64,000 bases of DNA from Sphingomonas_L flavalba_A (GTDB lineage: Bacteria; Pseudomonadota; Alphaproteobacteria; Sphingomonadales; Sphingomonadaceae), in contig NZ_CP180208.1 of the NCBI RefSeq assembly GCF_047553045.1, forward strand, positions 868,001 through 932,000, given 5' to 3'. Shown here in pieces: positions 43,822 through 51,595 of the stretch. The position numbers and the translations under genes were made by a program. Within the stretch, counting starts at the first letter, position 1, and each line of letters begins with the position of its first letter. The notes under the pieces are model-generated. The model had not been told where the DNA came from. It made no database searches and was given only the letters and a program-made list of their open reading frames with translations.

Positions 43822-44313
43822 CTATTCGCGGGTGAAGTCGGCGGGGATCTTCGGTTCCGGTCCGGCCTTGATCCACATCACGATCTCATTGCCCCACGGG
43901 TCCTCGAAGGCGGCGTTATACCCGTTGAATTCCTTCCAGTAGTGATTGCGCCAGAGTTCGGTCGCGCCGCGGCTGGTTGCGCGCTCCAGGATCGCCTCGG
44001 CGGAATCGTCGTCGCTGACCAGGACCCAGATGCGGGCCTTGGCCCCGCCACGCGCCAGCGGGCGGGGACCGACGCTGTCGGCGTTCGGGTGCGGGCGCTG
44101 GTTGTTGCTGTTGAAGATGCCGATATGCAGGTTACCGGTTGGCCCCTCATTACCGTCGGAGGTCAGGAAATTCCGGCCGGGGACGAGCCGATGGTAGGAG
44201 CCGGCCGGTCGGCCTTCGTTGGTCCAGCCGAACACCTCGGCATAGAATTTTCCGGTCGCCTCGGGGTCATCGGAAGCGAGGTCGACGAAGATAAGCGTAT
44301 TCGGATAGGTCAT
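43822..44313 (-). CDS. VOC/glyoxalase-family protein (copy 2)
   Basis: A 163-residue VOC protein: NTLIFVDLASDDPEATGKFYAEVFGW at the start, a central ARIWVLVSDDDSAEAIL module, and NAAFEDPWGNEIVMWI near the end. It has the layout of the VOC copy at 35873-36364 but is not closely similar in sequence. It lies downstream of the flavin reductase gene on the same strand (88 bp gap). Role unknown; ring-cleavage, epimerase or resistance activities all occur in the fold. Confidence 0.85.
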   Translation of the reverse strand: MTYPNTLIFVDLASDDPEATGKFYAEVFGWTNEGRPAGSYHRLVPGRNFLTSDGNEGPTGNLHIGIFNSNNQRPHPNADSVGPRPLARGGAKARIWVLVSDDDSAEAILERATSRGATELWRNHYWKEFNGYNAAFEDPWGNEIVMWIKAGPEPKIPADFTRE

Positions 44314-44401
44314 TGTTTCTCTCCGGTTTGATTGGGGGAGGGCGTGGCGACCGGCGGCGCAGATGTGCCGGCCGTGGACGCTGGCTTAGCTGCCATCGGC
44401 G

Positions 44402-44878
44402 CTACTTCAGTTCGCGATAGCCGCCGCCGTGGTAGACCAGCGGATCGCGGTCGTTGCGTGTTGCCGTCAGCACCCGGCCGATCAGGATCACATGATCGCC
44501 GCCTTCGAACCTGTCGGCGATCTCACACTGGATCTGCGCGCAGCAATCGGGGAGCAACGGTGCGTTACCGGCGCCCTTTTCGTGCGGGATATCACGCAGC
44601 TTGTCTTCTCCTGGCATCGCCAGACGGTTCGATATGTCCTGCTGGTCGGCGGCGAGGATATTGACGGCGTAATGGTCGGTATCGGCAAAGGCGGGCATCT
44701 GGTCGCAGCCCTTGTCGATGCTCCACAACACCAGTGGTGGATCGAGCGAAAGAGACGCGAAGCTGTTGACCGTCATCACCCCGGTACAGCCGTTGCGCGC
44801 GGTACAGGTCATCACGGCGACGCCGGTTGCGTAACTGGACAGTACCGACCGGAATGTCGCGGAATCGATGGCCGACAA
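44402..44878 (-). CDS. flavin reductase (HpaC/RutF-like)
   Basis: A 158-residue flavin reductase-domain protein: FRSVLSSYATGVAVMTC near 9-25, GMTVNSFASLSLDPPLVLWSI near 37-57, FAVNILAADQQ-type segment near 75 and GDHVILIGRV near 128. TTG at 44878 is preferred, with GGGGAGG 6 nt upstream; a TTG at 44908 would place the ribosome site inside the gene. Such enzymes supply FMNH2 or FADH2 to two-component monooxygenases. No partner monooxygenase gene is visible in the window. Confidence 0.85.
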   Translation of the reverse strand: MSAIDSATFRSVLSSYATGVAVMTCTARNGCTGVMTVNSFASLSLDPPLVLWSIDKGCDQMPAFADTDHYAVNILAADQQDISNRLAMPGEDKLRDIPHEKGAGNAPLLPDCCAQIQCEIADRFEGGDHVILIGRVLTATRNDRDPLVYHGGGYRELK

Positions 44879-45117
44879 CGATAGCCTCCCCAATTGTCTT
44901 TGGAACAAGCTATGCCGTGATTTCAGTGGCTGTCCATGAACGCCGCTGTCCGTGCAAGCCGCCGTGCACGTGTGAGCAAGAGCAGCCGGCCCTTGCGCGG
45001 CGGGGCGTGCGGATAGGGAAGCGCCAAGTCGGCCATGGGTAAAGAGTCAGCGCACCGAATGTAAAGTTTTCGAAAAAGGGTCCTGACACCCATTTCGCTC
45101 TGGGCCATGGCGGGCCG

Positions 45118-45810
45118 GTGACCGATCGCCCCTTGATCCTGCTTGTCGATGACGACGTTGAACTGAGTGAACTGCTGGGCGAGTATCTCGAAAGCGAGGG
45201 CTTTGACGTCGAAGCCGTGTTCAACGGGGTCGACGGTGCGGCGCGGGCGTTGTCCGGCCGGCATGACGCGGTCATCCTCGACATCATGCTACCGCGCATG
45301 AATGGTATCGATGTGCTGCGGGAAATCCGCCGGGCCAGCCAGATCCCCGTGCTGATGCTTACCGCCAAGGGCGACCAGGTCGATCGTGTCGTCGGTCTTG
45401 AACTGGGGGCGGACGACTATGTGCCGAAGCCCCATTATCCGCGCGAACTGGTCGCACGGTTGCGCGCGGTCCTGCGGCGAAACGCCCATGCCGGTGCGGT
45501 GGCGGCGGACCCGGTCGTTCGTGGTCGGCTTGAAGTTCAGGTCACCCGGCGCCGGGTGACCTGGCAGGGCGCACCGATCGAATTGACCGCATCGGAATTC
45601 AACCTGCTCGTGGCGCTGGCCCGTGCCGGAGATGAGGTGGTGACGAAGGACGCGCTATCGCTGAACGGGTTGGGGCGCGCGCGCCAGTCTTACGACCGCA
45701 GTGTCGACGTTCATGTCAGCAACCTGCGGCTGAAGCTGGAGGCGGCGGCGGCCGGGGTTGTCGCGATCGAGACGGTACGGGGCGTCGGCTATCGGTTGCT
45801 GGTGGCATGA
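45118..45810 (+). CDS. OmpR/CpxR-type response regulator
   Basis: A 230-residue two-component regulator. The receiver domain has the acidic pocket DDD at 11-13, phospho-acceptor Asp55 in AVILDIMLPR, Thr and Lys in LMLTAKG near 81-87, and a C-terminal winged-helix domain (ELTASEFNLLVALARAGDEVV, YDRSVDVHVSNLRLKLE). GTG start. CpxR is the nearest named relative by layout. The stop overlaps the sensor kinase start (ATGA). Confidence 0.92.
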   Translation: MTDRPLILLVDDDVELSELLGEYLESEGFDVEAVFNGVDGAARALSGRHDAVILDIMLPRMNGIDVLREIRRASQIPVLMLTAKGDQVDRVVGLELGADDYVPKPHYPRELVARLRAVLRRNAHAGAVAADPVVRGRLEVQVTRRRVTWQGAPIELTASEFNLLVALARAGDEVVTKDALSLNGLGRARQSYDRSVDVHVSNLRLKLEAAAAGVVAIETVRGVGYRLLVA

Positions 45811-47093
45811 AGCGGCGGCTGTTCTGGAAGATATTGTTTGCCTTCTGGCTGACCTTTTTCGCGATTACACAGGGCGTCTGGCTTTTGTTCGAAATCAGCC
45901 GGGGCGACCGGCCTTCGCCCGAGGCGCTGATAGCGAGCGAAGTTGCGCCGGCGGTGCTTGCCGGAGGAAGCGAAGCGATCGCCGCGGGCGGGCTGGCCGG
46001 CGGCCGGACATTCATCGACAGCCTGCCGCCAAGGCAGCGGAGGCGGGTTTCGATCACGCCCGCATCCGTCTCTCCGGCGGCCCCGAGGGGAGCGGGCGAG
46101 CGCCTGCTGGTGCGTGAAGGCGTCGCGCCGGATGGGACGCGCTATCGCATCACCTATCGTTATTCTGGCGAACGGCGACGCGGCATCCTGCGCAGCACGC
46201 CGCCCGAACTTCTGATCCTCGGTTTGATTGGCGGATTACTGTTCAGTGCGGCCCTCGCCTGGTATCTGACCGAGCCGATCGCCCGGCTCCGGCGCGGGTT
46301 TGACCAGTTGGCGCGTGGCGATCTGGAGGTGCGACTGGCGCCGCAGATCGGTAGGCGCCGCGACGAAGTCGCCGACCTTGGGCGCGATTTCGACCTGATG
46401 GCGCAACGCTTGCAGCGGCTGGTCGCCGCCCGCGATCGCCTGCTGCATGATGTCTCGCATGAACTGCGTTCGCCGTTGGCGCGACTGCAACTGGCGATCG
46501 GGCTGGCGCGCAAGGCGCCGAACCGCACCGAAGCGACACTGGACCGGATCGAGCGCGAGGCGCTTCGTCTCGAAACGCTTGTCGGCGAAGTGCTGGCGCT
46601 GGCACGGGCCGAGCATGGGCAGCAAGACGATTATTTCGATCTGGCCGGCGTTGTCGCCAGCGTCGCGGACGACGCCTGTTTCGAGGCGGAGGCGAGTGGC
46701 GTGCACATCCGCCTGCACAACGCCATTCCCGATGAGGATGCGCGCGCGCCGTTGATCGGCAGCGCCGAACTGGTGCACCGCGCCATAGACAATGTCATTC
46801 GCAATGCCCTGCGGTTTTCAGGGGCGGGTGATGCGGTCGACGTCGATGTCGCCTATTTGCCCGCGACGGGAAGCTATACTGTCGAGGTCCGCGACAACGG
46901 GCCGGGGCTGCCGGAAGGCGAGATCGACGCCATGTTCGAACCCTTTGTGCGTGGCGGGCGCGGCAGTGGCCTGGGGCTTGGCCTTTCGATCGCATCCCGA
47001 GCGGTCGCGGCGCATAGCGGCGAGATGACTGCGCGCAATCTGGCAGGCGGTGGCCTTGCCGTGGTTATGACCTTTCCCGCCAGTCGGGGTTGA
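45807..47093 (+). CDS. CpxA-like sensor histidine kinase
   Basis: A 428-residue membrane kinase: N-terminal TM near 8-28, a short periplasmic segment (about 30-130), a second TM near 135-155, HAMP (PIARLRRGFDQLARGDLEVRL near 155-176), HisKA with the phospho-His in LHDVSHELRSPLARL near 217, and an HATPase domain with N box DNVIRNALRF near 330, G1 DNGPGLPEG near 366 and GSGLGLGLSIA near 388. Coupled by ATGA to the regulator. The small sensor domain suggests an envelope signal, as for CpxA. Confidence 0.92.
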   Translation: MKRRLFWKILFAFWLTFFAITQGVWLLFEISRGDRPSPEALIASEVAPAVLAGGSEAIAAGGLAGGRTFIDSLPPRQRRRVSITPASVSPAAPRGAGERLLVREGVAPDGTRYRITYRYSGERRRGILRSTPPELLILGLIGGLLFSAALAWYLTEPIARLRRGFDQLARGDLEVRLAPQIGRRRDEVADLGRDFDLMAQRLQRLVAARDRLLHDVSHELRSPLARLQLAIGLARKAPNRTEATLDRIEREALRLETLVGEVLALARAEHGQQDDYFDLAGVVASVADDACFEAEASGVHIRLHNAIPDEDARAPLIGSAELVHRAIDNVIRNALRFSGAGDAVDVDVAYLPATGSYTVEVRDNGPGLPEGEIDAMFEPFVRGGRGSGLGLGLSIASRAVAAHSGEMTARNLAGGGLAVVMTFPASRG

Positions 47094-47294
47094 TCAACGG
47101 TTGGTGCAAAGCGATCCGGTCCAGAGGCGCACGAACACCGGCCGGCCTTTCGCAATCTTTACTCTTTGCTTGCGAACTCTTGATCCGCAAGCGGCCCGCC
47201 CTCGGCCATACCGTTCGGGCGGAAGCGGCATCGCGCATTGGCCCCACAGCTTTCGTGCCGATGCCGTTTCCCACTGTAATCTTGGGAGTAAAAA

Positions 47295-47663
47295 ATGCGT
47301 TGCCATTTTCTGGGCGTTATCGGCGTCTTCCTTTTAGCCGCTGCCCCGGCCGTTGGTGCCGCGCAAGGTAATCCGGCCTCGCAGGACCGCCATGAGCGGA
47401 GCGATCGCGACCGGGCATTGGACCGCAAGCCCGCGCAGCAGCCTGCCGCGCAGAACCGACGTGGGTCGCCGCAGGCGGATCAAAAATACGGTGCGTGGAG
47501 CAGCAGCTGGGGTGCCCGCCCGCCGGCGCCGCCAAAGCACTGGACGAAAGCCAGTGATTGGCATCGCCATGTCCGTGCCTGTCAGCAGCGCTATCGGTCG
47601 TATAACGCCAGGACGGACAGCTATCGCGCGCGTTCGGGCAAGGCGGTCCGCTGCCGCCTCTGA
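47295..47663 (+). CDS. BA14K-like small secreted protein
   Basis: A 122-residue protein with a signal peptide (FLGVIGVFLLAAAPAVGAAQG) and a charged, low-complexity middle. The C-terminus, WHRHVRACQQRYRSYNARTDSYRARSGKAVRC, has the aromatic/Cys spacing of the BA14K domain seen in alphaproteobacterial small envelope proteins. A GGGAG site lies before the ATG. It sits 200 bp downstream of the sensor kinase. Function is unknown; BA14K proteins are described as immunoreactive and lectin-like in Brucella. Confidence 0.7.
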   Translation: MRCHFLGVIGVFLLAAAPAVGAAQGNPASQDRHERSDRDRALDRKPAQQPAAQNRRGSPQADQKYGAWSSSWGARPPAPPKHWTKASDWHRHVRACQQRYRSYNARTDSYRARSGKAVRCRL

Positions 47664-47920
47664 CCGGGAAGGGCCGGCGGCGTTGGCGTGCTGGCCCAGG
47701 GTATGGCGATCCTGTTGCAAATTGGGGCGTCCAATGCGCGCATTCTCCCTGCTATTGCCGTGCTGCTGCTTTCTGCCCCGCTGGTCGCCTAGGTTGGACC
47801 TGCGGCGGACATGCTGCCGCCTGACCGCCATCATTGAGGCGCGCTGTGAGAGGCGCCTGTCGACAAGGGCTGATGGCCTGCCCGGCAATACGCTGACGCT
47901 CTGTCGCGGAGGATAGTTCG
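47664..47920. other. apparently noncoding stretch with a broken signal-peptide-like reading
   Basis: No convincing gene. An ATG at 47703 opens a 29-codon reading that looks like a signal peptide (ILPAIAVLLLSAPLVA) but ends at TAG. A different frame from about 47734 gives a 60-codon Cys- and Arg-rich reading without family resemblance. This could be the remnant of a small secreted-protein gene or chance. Confidence 0.35.
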
Positions 47921-48139
47921 ATGCCGACCGGTCTTGTGCCTGACAGCGTGAAGGGCAAGCGCACCGATCGCAAGAAACTTTGCCTGGAAGGCGATCATGT
48001 TCCCCGCAGGCGACTGACCCAGATCAGCGCATCGCAAGGTGACCCGAGCCTTCCCCATGCGCGCTGCCGCCATTGCGGCCAGCTCCTCGTGAAATCGCCG
48101 GTTACACGGCGTTGGCGGCTGATCGGGATGTTGGGCTGA
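47921..48139 (+). CDS. hypothetical small protein with a CxxC motif
   Basis: A 72-residue reading with GGAGG at 47908-47912, 8 nt before the ATG. The product is basic, with RCRHCGQLL near 48-56. I do not recognise a family. An overlapping 80-codon reading on the other strand is about as long, so the evidence rests mainly on the ribosome site. The following 201 bp to 48340 contain only the palindrome at 48312. Confidence 0.3.
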   Translation: MPTGLVPDSVKGKRTDRKKLCLEGDHVPRRRLTQISASQGDPSLPHARCRHCGQLLVKSPVTRRWRLIGMLG

Positions 48140-48311
48140 ACCCGGCTGTCGTCATCATCGGTGGCGACGGGCATTACGTGCAGCCGGACGCGGCGTGTCG
48201 CCAGCGAGACGGTCCCGATGATGTCGGCGCGGGGGCGTGGAGGGCGTCTCGTTCTGGGACGAATGTCGTTATAATAACTGGATAATTCCCTTTTACCGAT
48301 GGCCTCCCGGT

Positions 48312-48329
48312 GTTAGCGTTACCGCTAAC
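48312..48329. promoter_or_regulatory. 18-bp palindrome just upstream of the acyltransferase gene
   Basis: GTTAGCGTTACCGCTAAC is a perfect 7-4-7 inverted repeat ending 11 bp before the ATG at 48341, next to its GGGGG ribosome site. The GCGTTACCGC core and the length fit a LacI/GalR-type operator. It could also act as an RNA hairpin that hides the ribosome site. It shares no decamer with the LacI sites near 38.2 and 39.4 kb. Confidence 0.55.
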
Positions 48330-48340
48330 GGGGGTGATCA

Positions 48341-49450
48341 ATGACATATCTGTCGAAACGGCATGATGGCGCCTTGCCGTCGGCGGGCTTTGACGTGGTT
48401 GAGGCACGGCTGCGCGAGGTCGATGGCGCCGAATGGGATGGGTTTGCTGCCGCTTGTAGCGCGCCTTATTGCGCTGCCTACGCCTCTTTGCGTGCGGTTC
48501 GCGCCAAGCATGTGTTGCGCGAGCGGCTCCGCCTCATCCGGGTCTATCGATGGAGGAACGGCGTTCGGGTGCAGATCGGGCAATGTGCGATCCGGTGGGC
48601 CGGCATGGAGGGCCGCTTCGTCGGCGGGTTGCAACTGCTGCCGTCCGAATCCGCGGACTGGAGCGCGGCGATGGCTGCGATCCTGGCGCACGCTGGCGCG
48701 GGGCACTATCGCTACGGTGGCAGCTGGAACCCGGAAGAGGACCGTAGTCCCGTGCTTGGTACGATGGTGGGGGTAACGGTTGATCATGTGCGCCCGTTGA
48801 CCGTGCAGGGGGTGGATTTTAGCCGTTGGCCCAGTTGGGATGCCTATTGGCGCGCGACGAGCACCAATATTCAGCGCAACGCCCGCTATGCCGAGGAACG
48901 GATAGAAGGGCTGGCGATAGAGAATTTCGAGGCGCGCGGGGCGCTGATCCAGATGCGACGGATGACCCGGCTGCGCGCCCGGACATACCGGCGCAAGGCG
49001 TTGTATCTGAACAGTGTGATCTGGGCATTCAGCCAGATGATCGACATCGCATTTTACCGCCGGATGGTGGCGATTTCCTTTTCAAGGGCAGGCCGGAGTG
49101 ATCTGGCCTGCCAGTTCAACGTCCATTTCGGCGGATCGACATATTATCTGTTCGGAGGGTCCGACGCGGCCGCCAGCGGTGCATCCTGGTACCTGATGCG
49201 CGACGTACTGCACCGCGCCTACCAACGTAATCCAAATGGGCGGTTCGTAATGGGGCCGGTCGATTATGCGCTGCATGACGAGGCGGTCGGTGGCGGCCTG
49301 CTGCGCTCGCGCCGCTCCTGTCGGGTGAGCGACTGGCAAACGGCCGTGGTGGATTTCCATTATGCGCCGCCGACCGTAAGTGACCGCCTGCCGCCCATGC
49401 CGTTGGTGCCCCAGCAAGTGCCGGTGGGAGAGGAGGGTATCGCCGCCTGA
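48341..49450 (+). CDS. BioF2/FemAB-like GNAT acyltransferase
   Basis: A 369-residue protein. The C-terminal half has the tandem-GNAT pattern of the BioF2-like acetyltransferase group: EARLREVDGAEWDGFAAA at the start, WPSWDAYWRATSTNIQRNARYAEE near 162-185, FYRRMVAISFSRAGRSDLACQF near 237-258, and YYLFGGSDAAASGASWYLMRDVLHRAYQRNPNGRFVMGPVDY near 267-309. Such proteins transfer acyl or aminoacyl groups in polysaccharide or peptidoglycan modification. It stands alone, with the palindrome at 48312 directly upstream. The acceptor is unknown. Confidence 0.75.
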   Translation: MTYLSKRHDGALPSAGFDVVEARLREVDGAEWDGFAAACSAPYCAAYASLRAVRAKHVLRERLRLIRVYRWRNGVRVQIGQCAIRWAGMEGRFVGGLQLLPSESADWSAAMAAILAHAGAGHYRYGGSWNPEEDRSPVLGTMVGVTVDHVRPLTVQGVDFSRWPSWDAYWRATSTNIQRNARYAEERIEGLAIENFEARGALIQMRRMTRLRARTYRRKALYLNSVIWAFSQMIDIAFYRRMVAISFSRAGRSDLACQFNVHFGGSTYYLFGGSDAAASGASWYLMRDVLHRAYQRNPNGRFVMGPVDYALHDEAVGGGLLRSRRSCRVSDWQTAVVDFHYAPPTVSDRLPPMPLVPQQVPVGEEGIAA

Positions 49451-49483
49451 CGCCGCCCCGGCGGGGCGGTGCGGCACCTGGAA

Positions 49484-50398
49484 TTAGTCGAGGCGGCAGC
49501 GGCGGATAGCGTGGGGTGCCGGGCGTGGGCCGACCGCTTCGAACGCGGCGAGGTAGCCACCGGCCTTCGGCATTGGCTGGTCATCGACACGGCGATAGCC
49601 GACGGCGGCGAATTCGCAGGCGAGTAGCGCGGGCGGGGTGCCGTGACGGTCGGTCGGCCGGTTGGCGTCGACGACGATCACCCGGCCGCCGGGGCGCAAC
49701 GCCGGACGCAGATTCCACAGGAATTCGTACGGTGATTCGATCTCGTGATACATGTGGACCATCAGTACGCGATCGAAACTGTCAGCGGGCAGCATGGGGT
49801 TGGCCGGTTCGCCGAGCTTGACGCTGACATTGTCGAGCCGTTCGCGGTTGACGCGTTCCGCCAGCATGTCGTGGACCTTGGGGACGATGTCCTGTGCCAG
49901 CACCCGGCCCTTCGCCCCGACGCGGGCGGCGAGGCGGATGGTGTAATAGCCTTCGCCGGCGCCGATGTCGGCGACCGTCATCCCCGGCTCTATCCCGGCG
50001 CGGTCCATCACCGCCGCCGCCTCGCTCAGCCGGTCGCGCGCCTCCTCGGTCGACCAGCGGCTGGAGACGATCGGCGCGACCGGGCGGTCGGCGGCTGGGA
50101 AAGCCTCGCTGCGCGCTATGTCCTCGCTGGGCGGGGCCATCTTGCAGGCGGCGAGCAGCAGCAGGACGAGGGTGGCCGCGGATTGGCGGGCGGCCTTTCG
50201 CGCGCGGCCGGGGGTGGTGGCTGCGTCCCTCGACTGCGCTCGGGATGGACGGGGATGGGAAGCGGTATTGGTAACGGCGCGGGCAGCGGTATCGGCAAGC
50301 GCGCGGGTCCCCAATCCGTCCATCCCGAGCGCAGTCGAGGGACGCAGCCAGCCGATGAGGCGGCTGGTGGTACAGGGAGGGGAGAGGGCGCGCGGCAC
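49484..50398 (-). CDS. lipobox-bearing SAM-dependent methyltransferase, 5' end disturbed
   Basis: Class I methyltransferase with AdoMet motif VADIGAGEGYYTIRLAARVGAKG, VHMYHEIE and RPGGRVIVVDANRPT. A lipoprotein signal (SAATLVLLLLAACKMA) places the Cys at codon 85 of the longest reading, far too deep for a normal signal peptide. No ATG, GTG or TTG exists in frame between the repeat element (50219-50349) and the lipobox. The GTG at 50398, 9 nt after the prfB stop, and an ATG inside the repeat (50323) are the only starts. The native start may have been lost to repeat insertion. A similar periplasmic methyltransferase type is known in sphingomonads; the substrate is unknown. Confidence 0.7.
   Translation of the reverse strand: MPRALSPPCTTSRLIGWLRPSTALGMDGLGTRALADTAARAVTNTASHPRPSRAQSRDAATTPGRARKAARQSAATLVLLLLAACKMAPPSEDIARSEAFPAADRPVAPIVSSRWSTEEARDRLSEAAAVMDRAGIEPGMTVADIGAGEGYYTIRLAARVGAKGRVLAQDIVPKVHDMLAERVNRERLDNVSVKLGEPANPMLPADSFDRVLMVHMYHEIESPYEFLWNLRPALRPGGRVIVVDANRPTDRHGTPPALLACEFAAVGYRRVDDQPMPKAGGYLAAFEAVGPRPAPHAIRRCRLD
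50219..50349. repeat. REP-like element, perfect 34-bp inverted repeat with 63-bp centre
   Basis: Positions 50219-50252 and 50316-50349 are exact reverse complements over 34 bp; each arm contains CCCTCGACTGCGCTCGGGAT or its complement. The 63-bp centre holds two copies of an AGCGGTAT-GG motif. No transposase gene is present and no clear target duplication is seen. The core resembles a short repeat I recall as common in sphingomonad genomes. The element lies inside the 5' part of the methyltransferase reading. Confidence 0.85.
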
Positions 50399-50406
50399 GG
50401 CGGGCG

Positions 50407-51534
50407 TCAGTCCACGTCCTCGACCTCGACCGTCTCGCCGGTCACGCGCTGCGACAGGGCAGCGGCCATGAAGCGGTCTAGGTCGCCATCGAGCACGTCG
50501 CCCGGCGCGGTGGAGGTGACGCCGGTGCGCAAATCCTTGACCAGCTGATAGGGCTGCAGGACGTAGCTGCGGATCTGGTGACCCCAGCCGATGTCGGTCT
50601 TGGTCGCGTTGGTGGCGTTGGCTTCTGCCTCTCGGCGTTGCAGTTCGGCCTCGTACAGCCGCGCTCGCAACTGGTTATAGGCTTCCGCCTTGTTCTTGTG
50701 CTGCGAACGCTGATTCTGACACTGGACGACGATGCCGGTCGGGATGTGGGTGATCCGCACCGCTGAATCGGTGGTGTTGATGTGCTGGCCGCCGGCGCCC
50801 GATGCCCGGTAAGTGTCGATGCGCAGATCGCTCTCGACGATCTCGATGTCGATATTCTCGTCGACGACCGGATAGACCCAGACCGAGGCAAAGCTGGTGT
50901 GGCGCCGCGCCGAACTGTCGTAGGGCGAGATGCGGACGAGGCGGTGGACGCCGCTTTCGGTCTTGGCGTAGCCGTAGGCGTTCTCGCCTTTCAGCATCAG
51001 CGTAGCCGACTTGATCCCGGCCTGCTCGCCGGCGTGATGGTCGATCAGCTCCACCTTCATGCCGTGGCGTTCGCCCCAGCGGGTGTACATGCGCTGCAGC
51101 ATCCCGGCCCAATCCTGGCTCTCGGTGCCGCCGGCGCCGGCGTTGACCTCGATATAGGTGTCATTGGCGTCGGCTTCGCCGGCAAGCAACGCGGCGACTT
51201 TGTCCTTTTCGGCCCGGTCGGCAAGGTCGGCGAGGCTGGAGATCGCGTCGTCGACCAGCGCCTCGTCACCCTCGGCCTCCGCCATTTCCATCAGTTCGAC
51301 GGTGTCGTCCAGCTCGGAGCCGATCGCGCGGGTGGCGGTGATCGCCTCGTCGAGGCGGCGGCGCTCGCGCATCACCTCCTGCGCGGCGCGCGGATTGTCC
51401 CACAGCGCCTGATCCTCGACCCGGGCATTCAGTTCGTCGAGGCGCTTGAGCGCGCGGTCCCAGTCCAGGAAGCGGCGGAGCAGGGCCAGCGCGTCCTTGA
51501 TCTGATCGACATGGGCTTGCGCTTCAGCGCGCAT
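50407..51534 (-). CDS. prfB: peptide chain release factor 2
   Basis: A 375-residue class I release factor that ends translation at UGA and UAA. Visible are the tandem helical N-domain, the recognition tripeptide region VRISPYDSSARRHTSF near 205-220, the catalytic GAGGQHINTTDSAVR near 243-257 (GGQ), and QNQRSQHKNKAEA. The start at 51534 is where family similarity begins. The frame is continuous, without the in-frame UGA and frameshift of E. coli prfB. The tripeptide is SPY in place of SPF. It follows the PBP1a gene by 61 bp and is probably co-transcribed. Confidence 0.95.
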   Translation of the reverse strand: MRAEAQAHVDQIKDALALLRRFLDWDRALKRLDELNARVEDQALWDNPRAAQEVMRERRRLDEAITATRAIGSELDDTVELMEMAEAEGDEALVDDAISSLADLADRAEKDKVAALLAGEADANDTYIEVNAGAGGTESQDWAGMLQRMYTRWGERHGMKVELIDHHAGEQAGIKSATLMLKGENAYGYAKTESGVHRLVRISPYDSSARRHTSFASVWVYPVVDENIDIEIVESDLRIDTYRASGAGGQHINTTDSAVRITHIPTGIVVQCQNQRSQHKNKAEAYNQLRARLYEAELQRREAEANATNATKTDIGWGHQIRSYVLQPYQLVKDLRTGVTSTAPGDVLDGDLDRFMAAALSQRVTGETVEVEDVD

Positions 51535-51595
51535 CGGAAAATCTCCAAAAATACAAAGCGCGTCTGGACCGCCTGACGCCGGGTGGACGCGCGCT

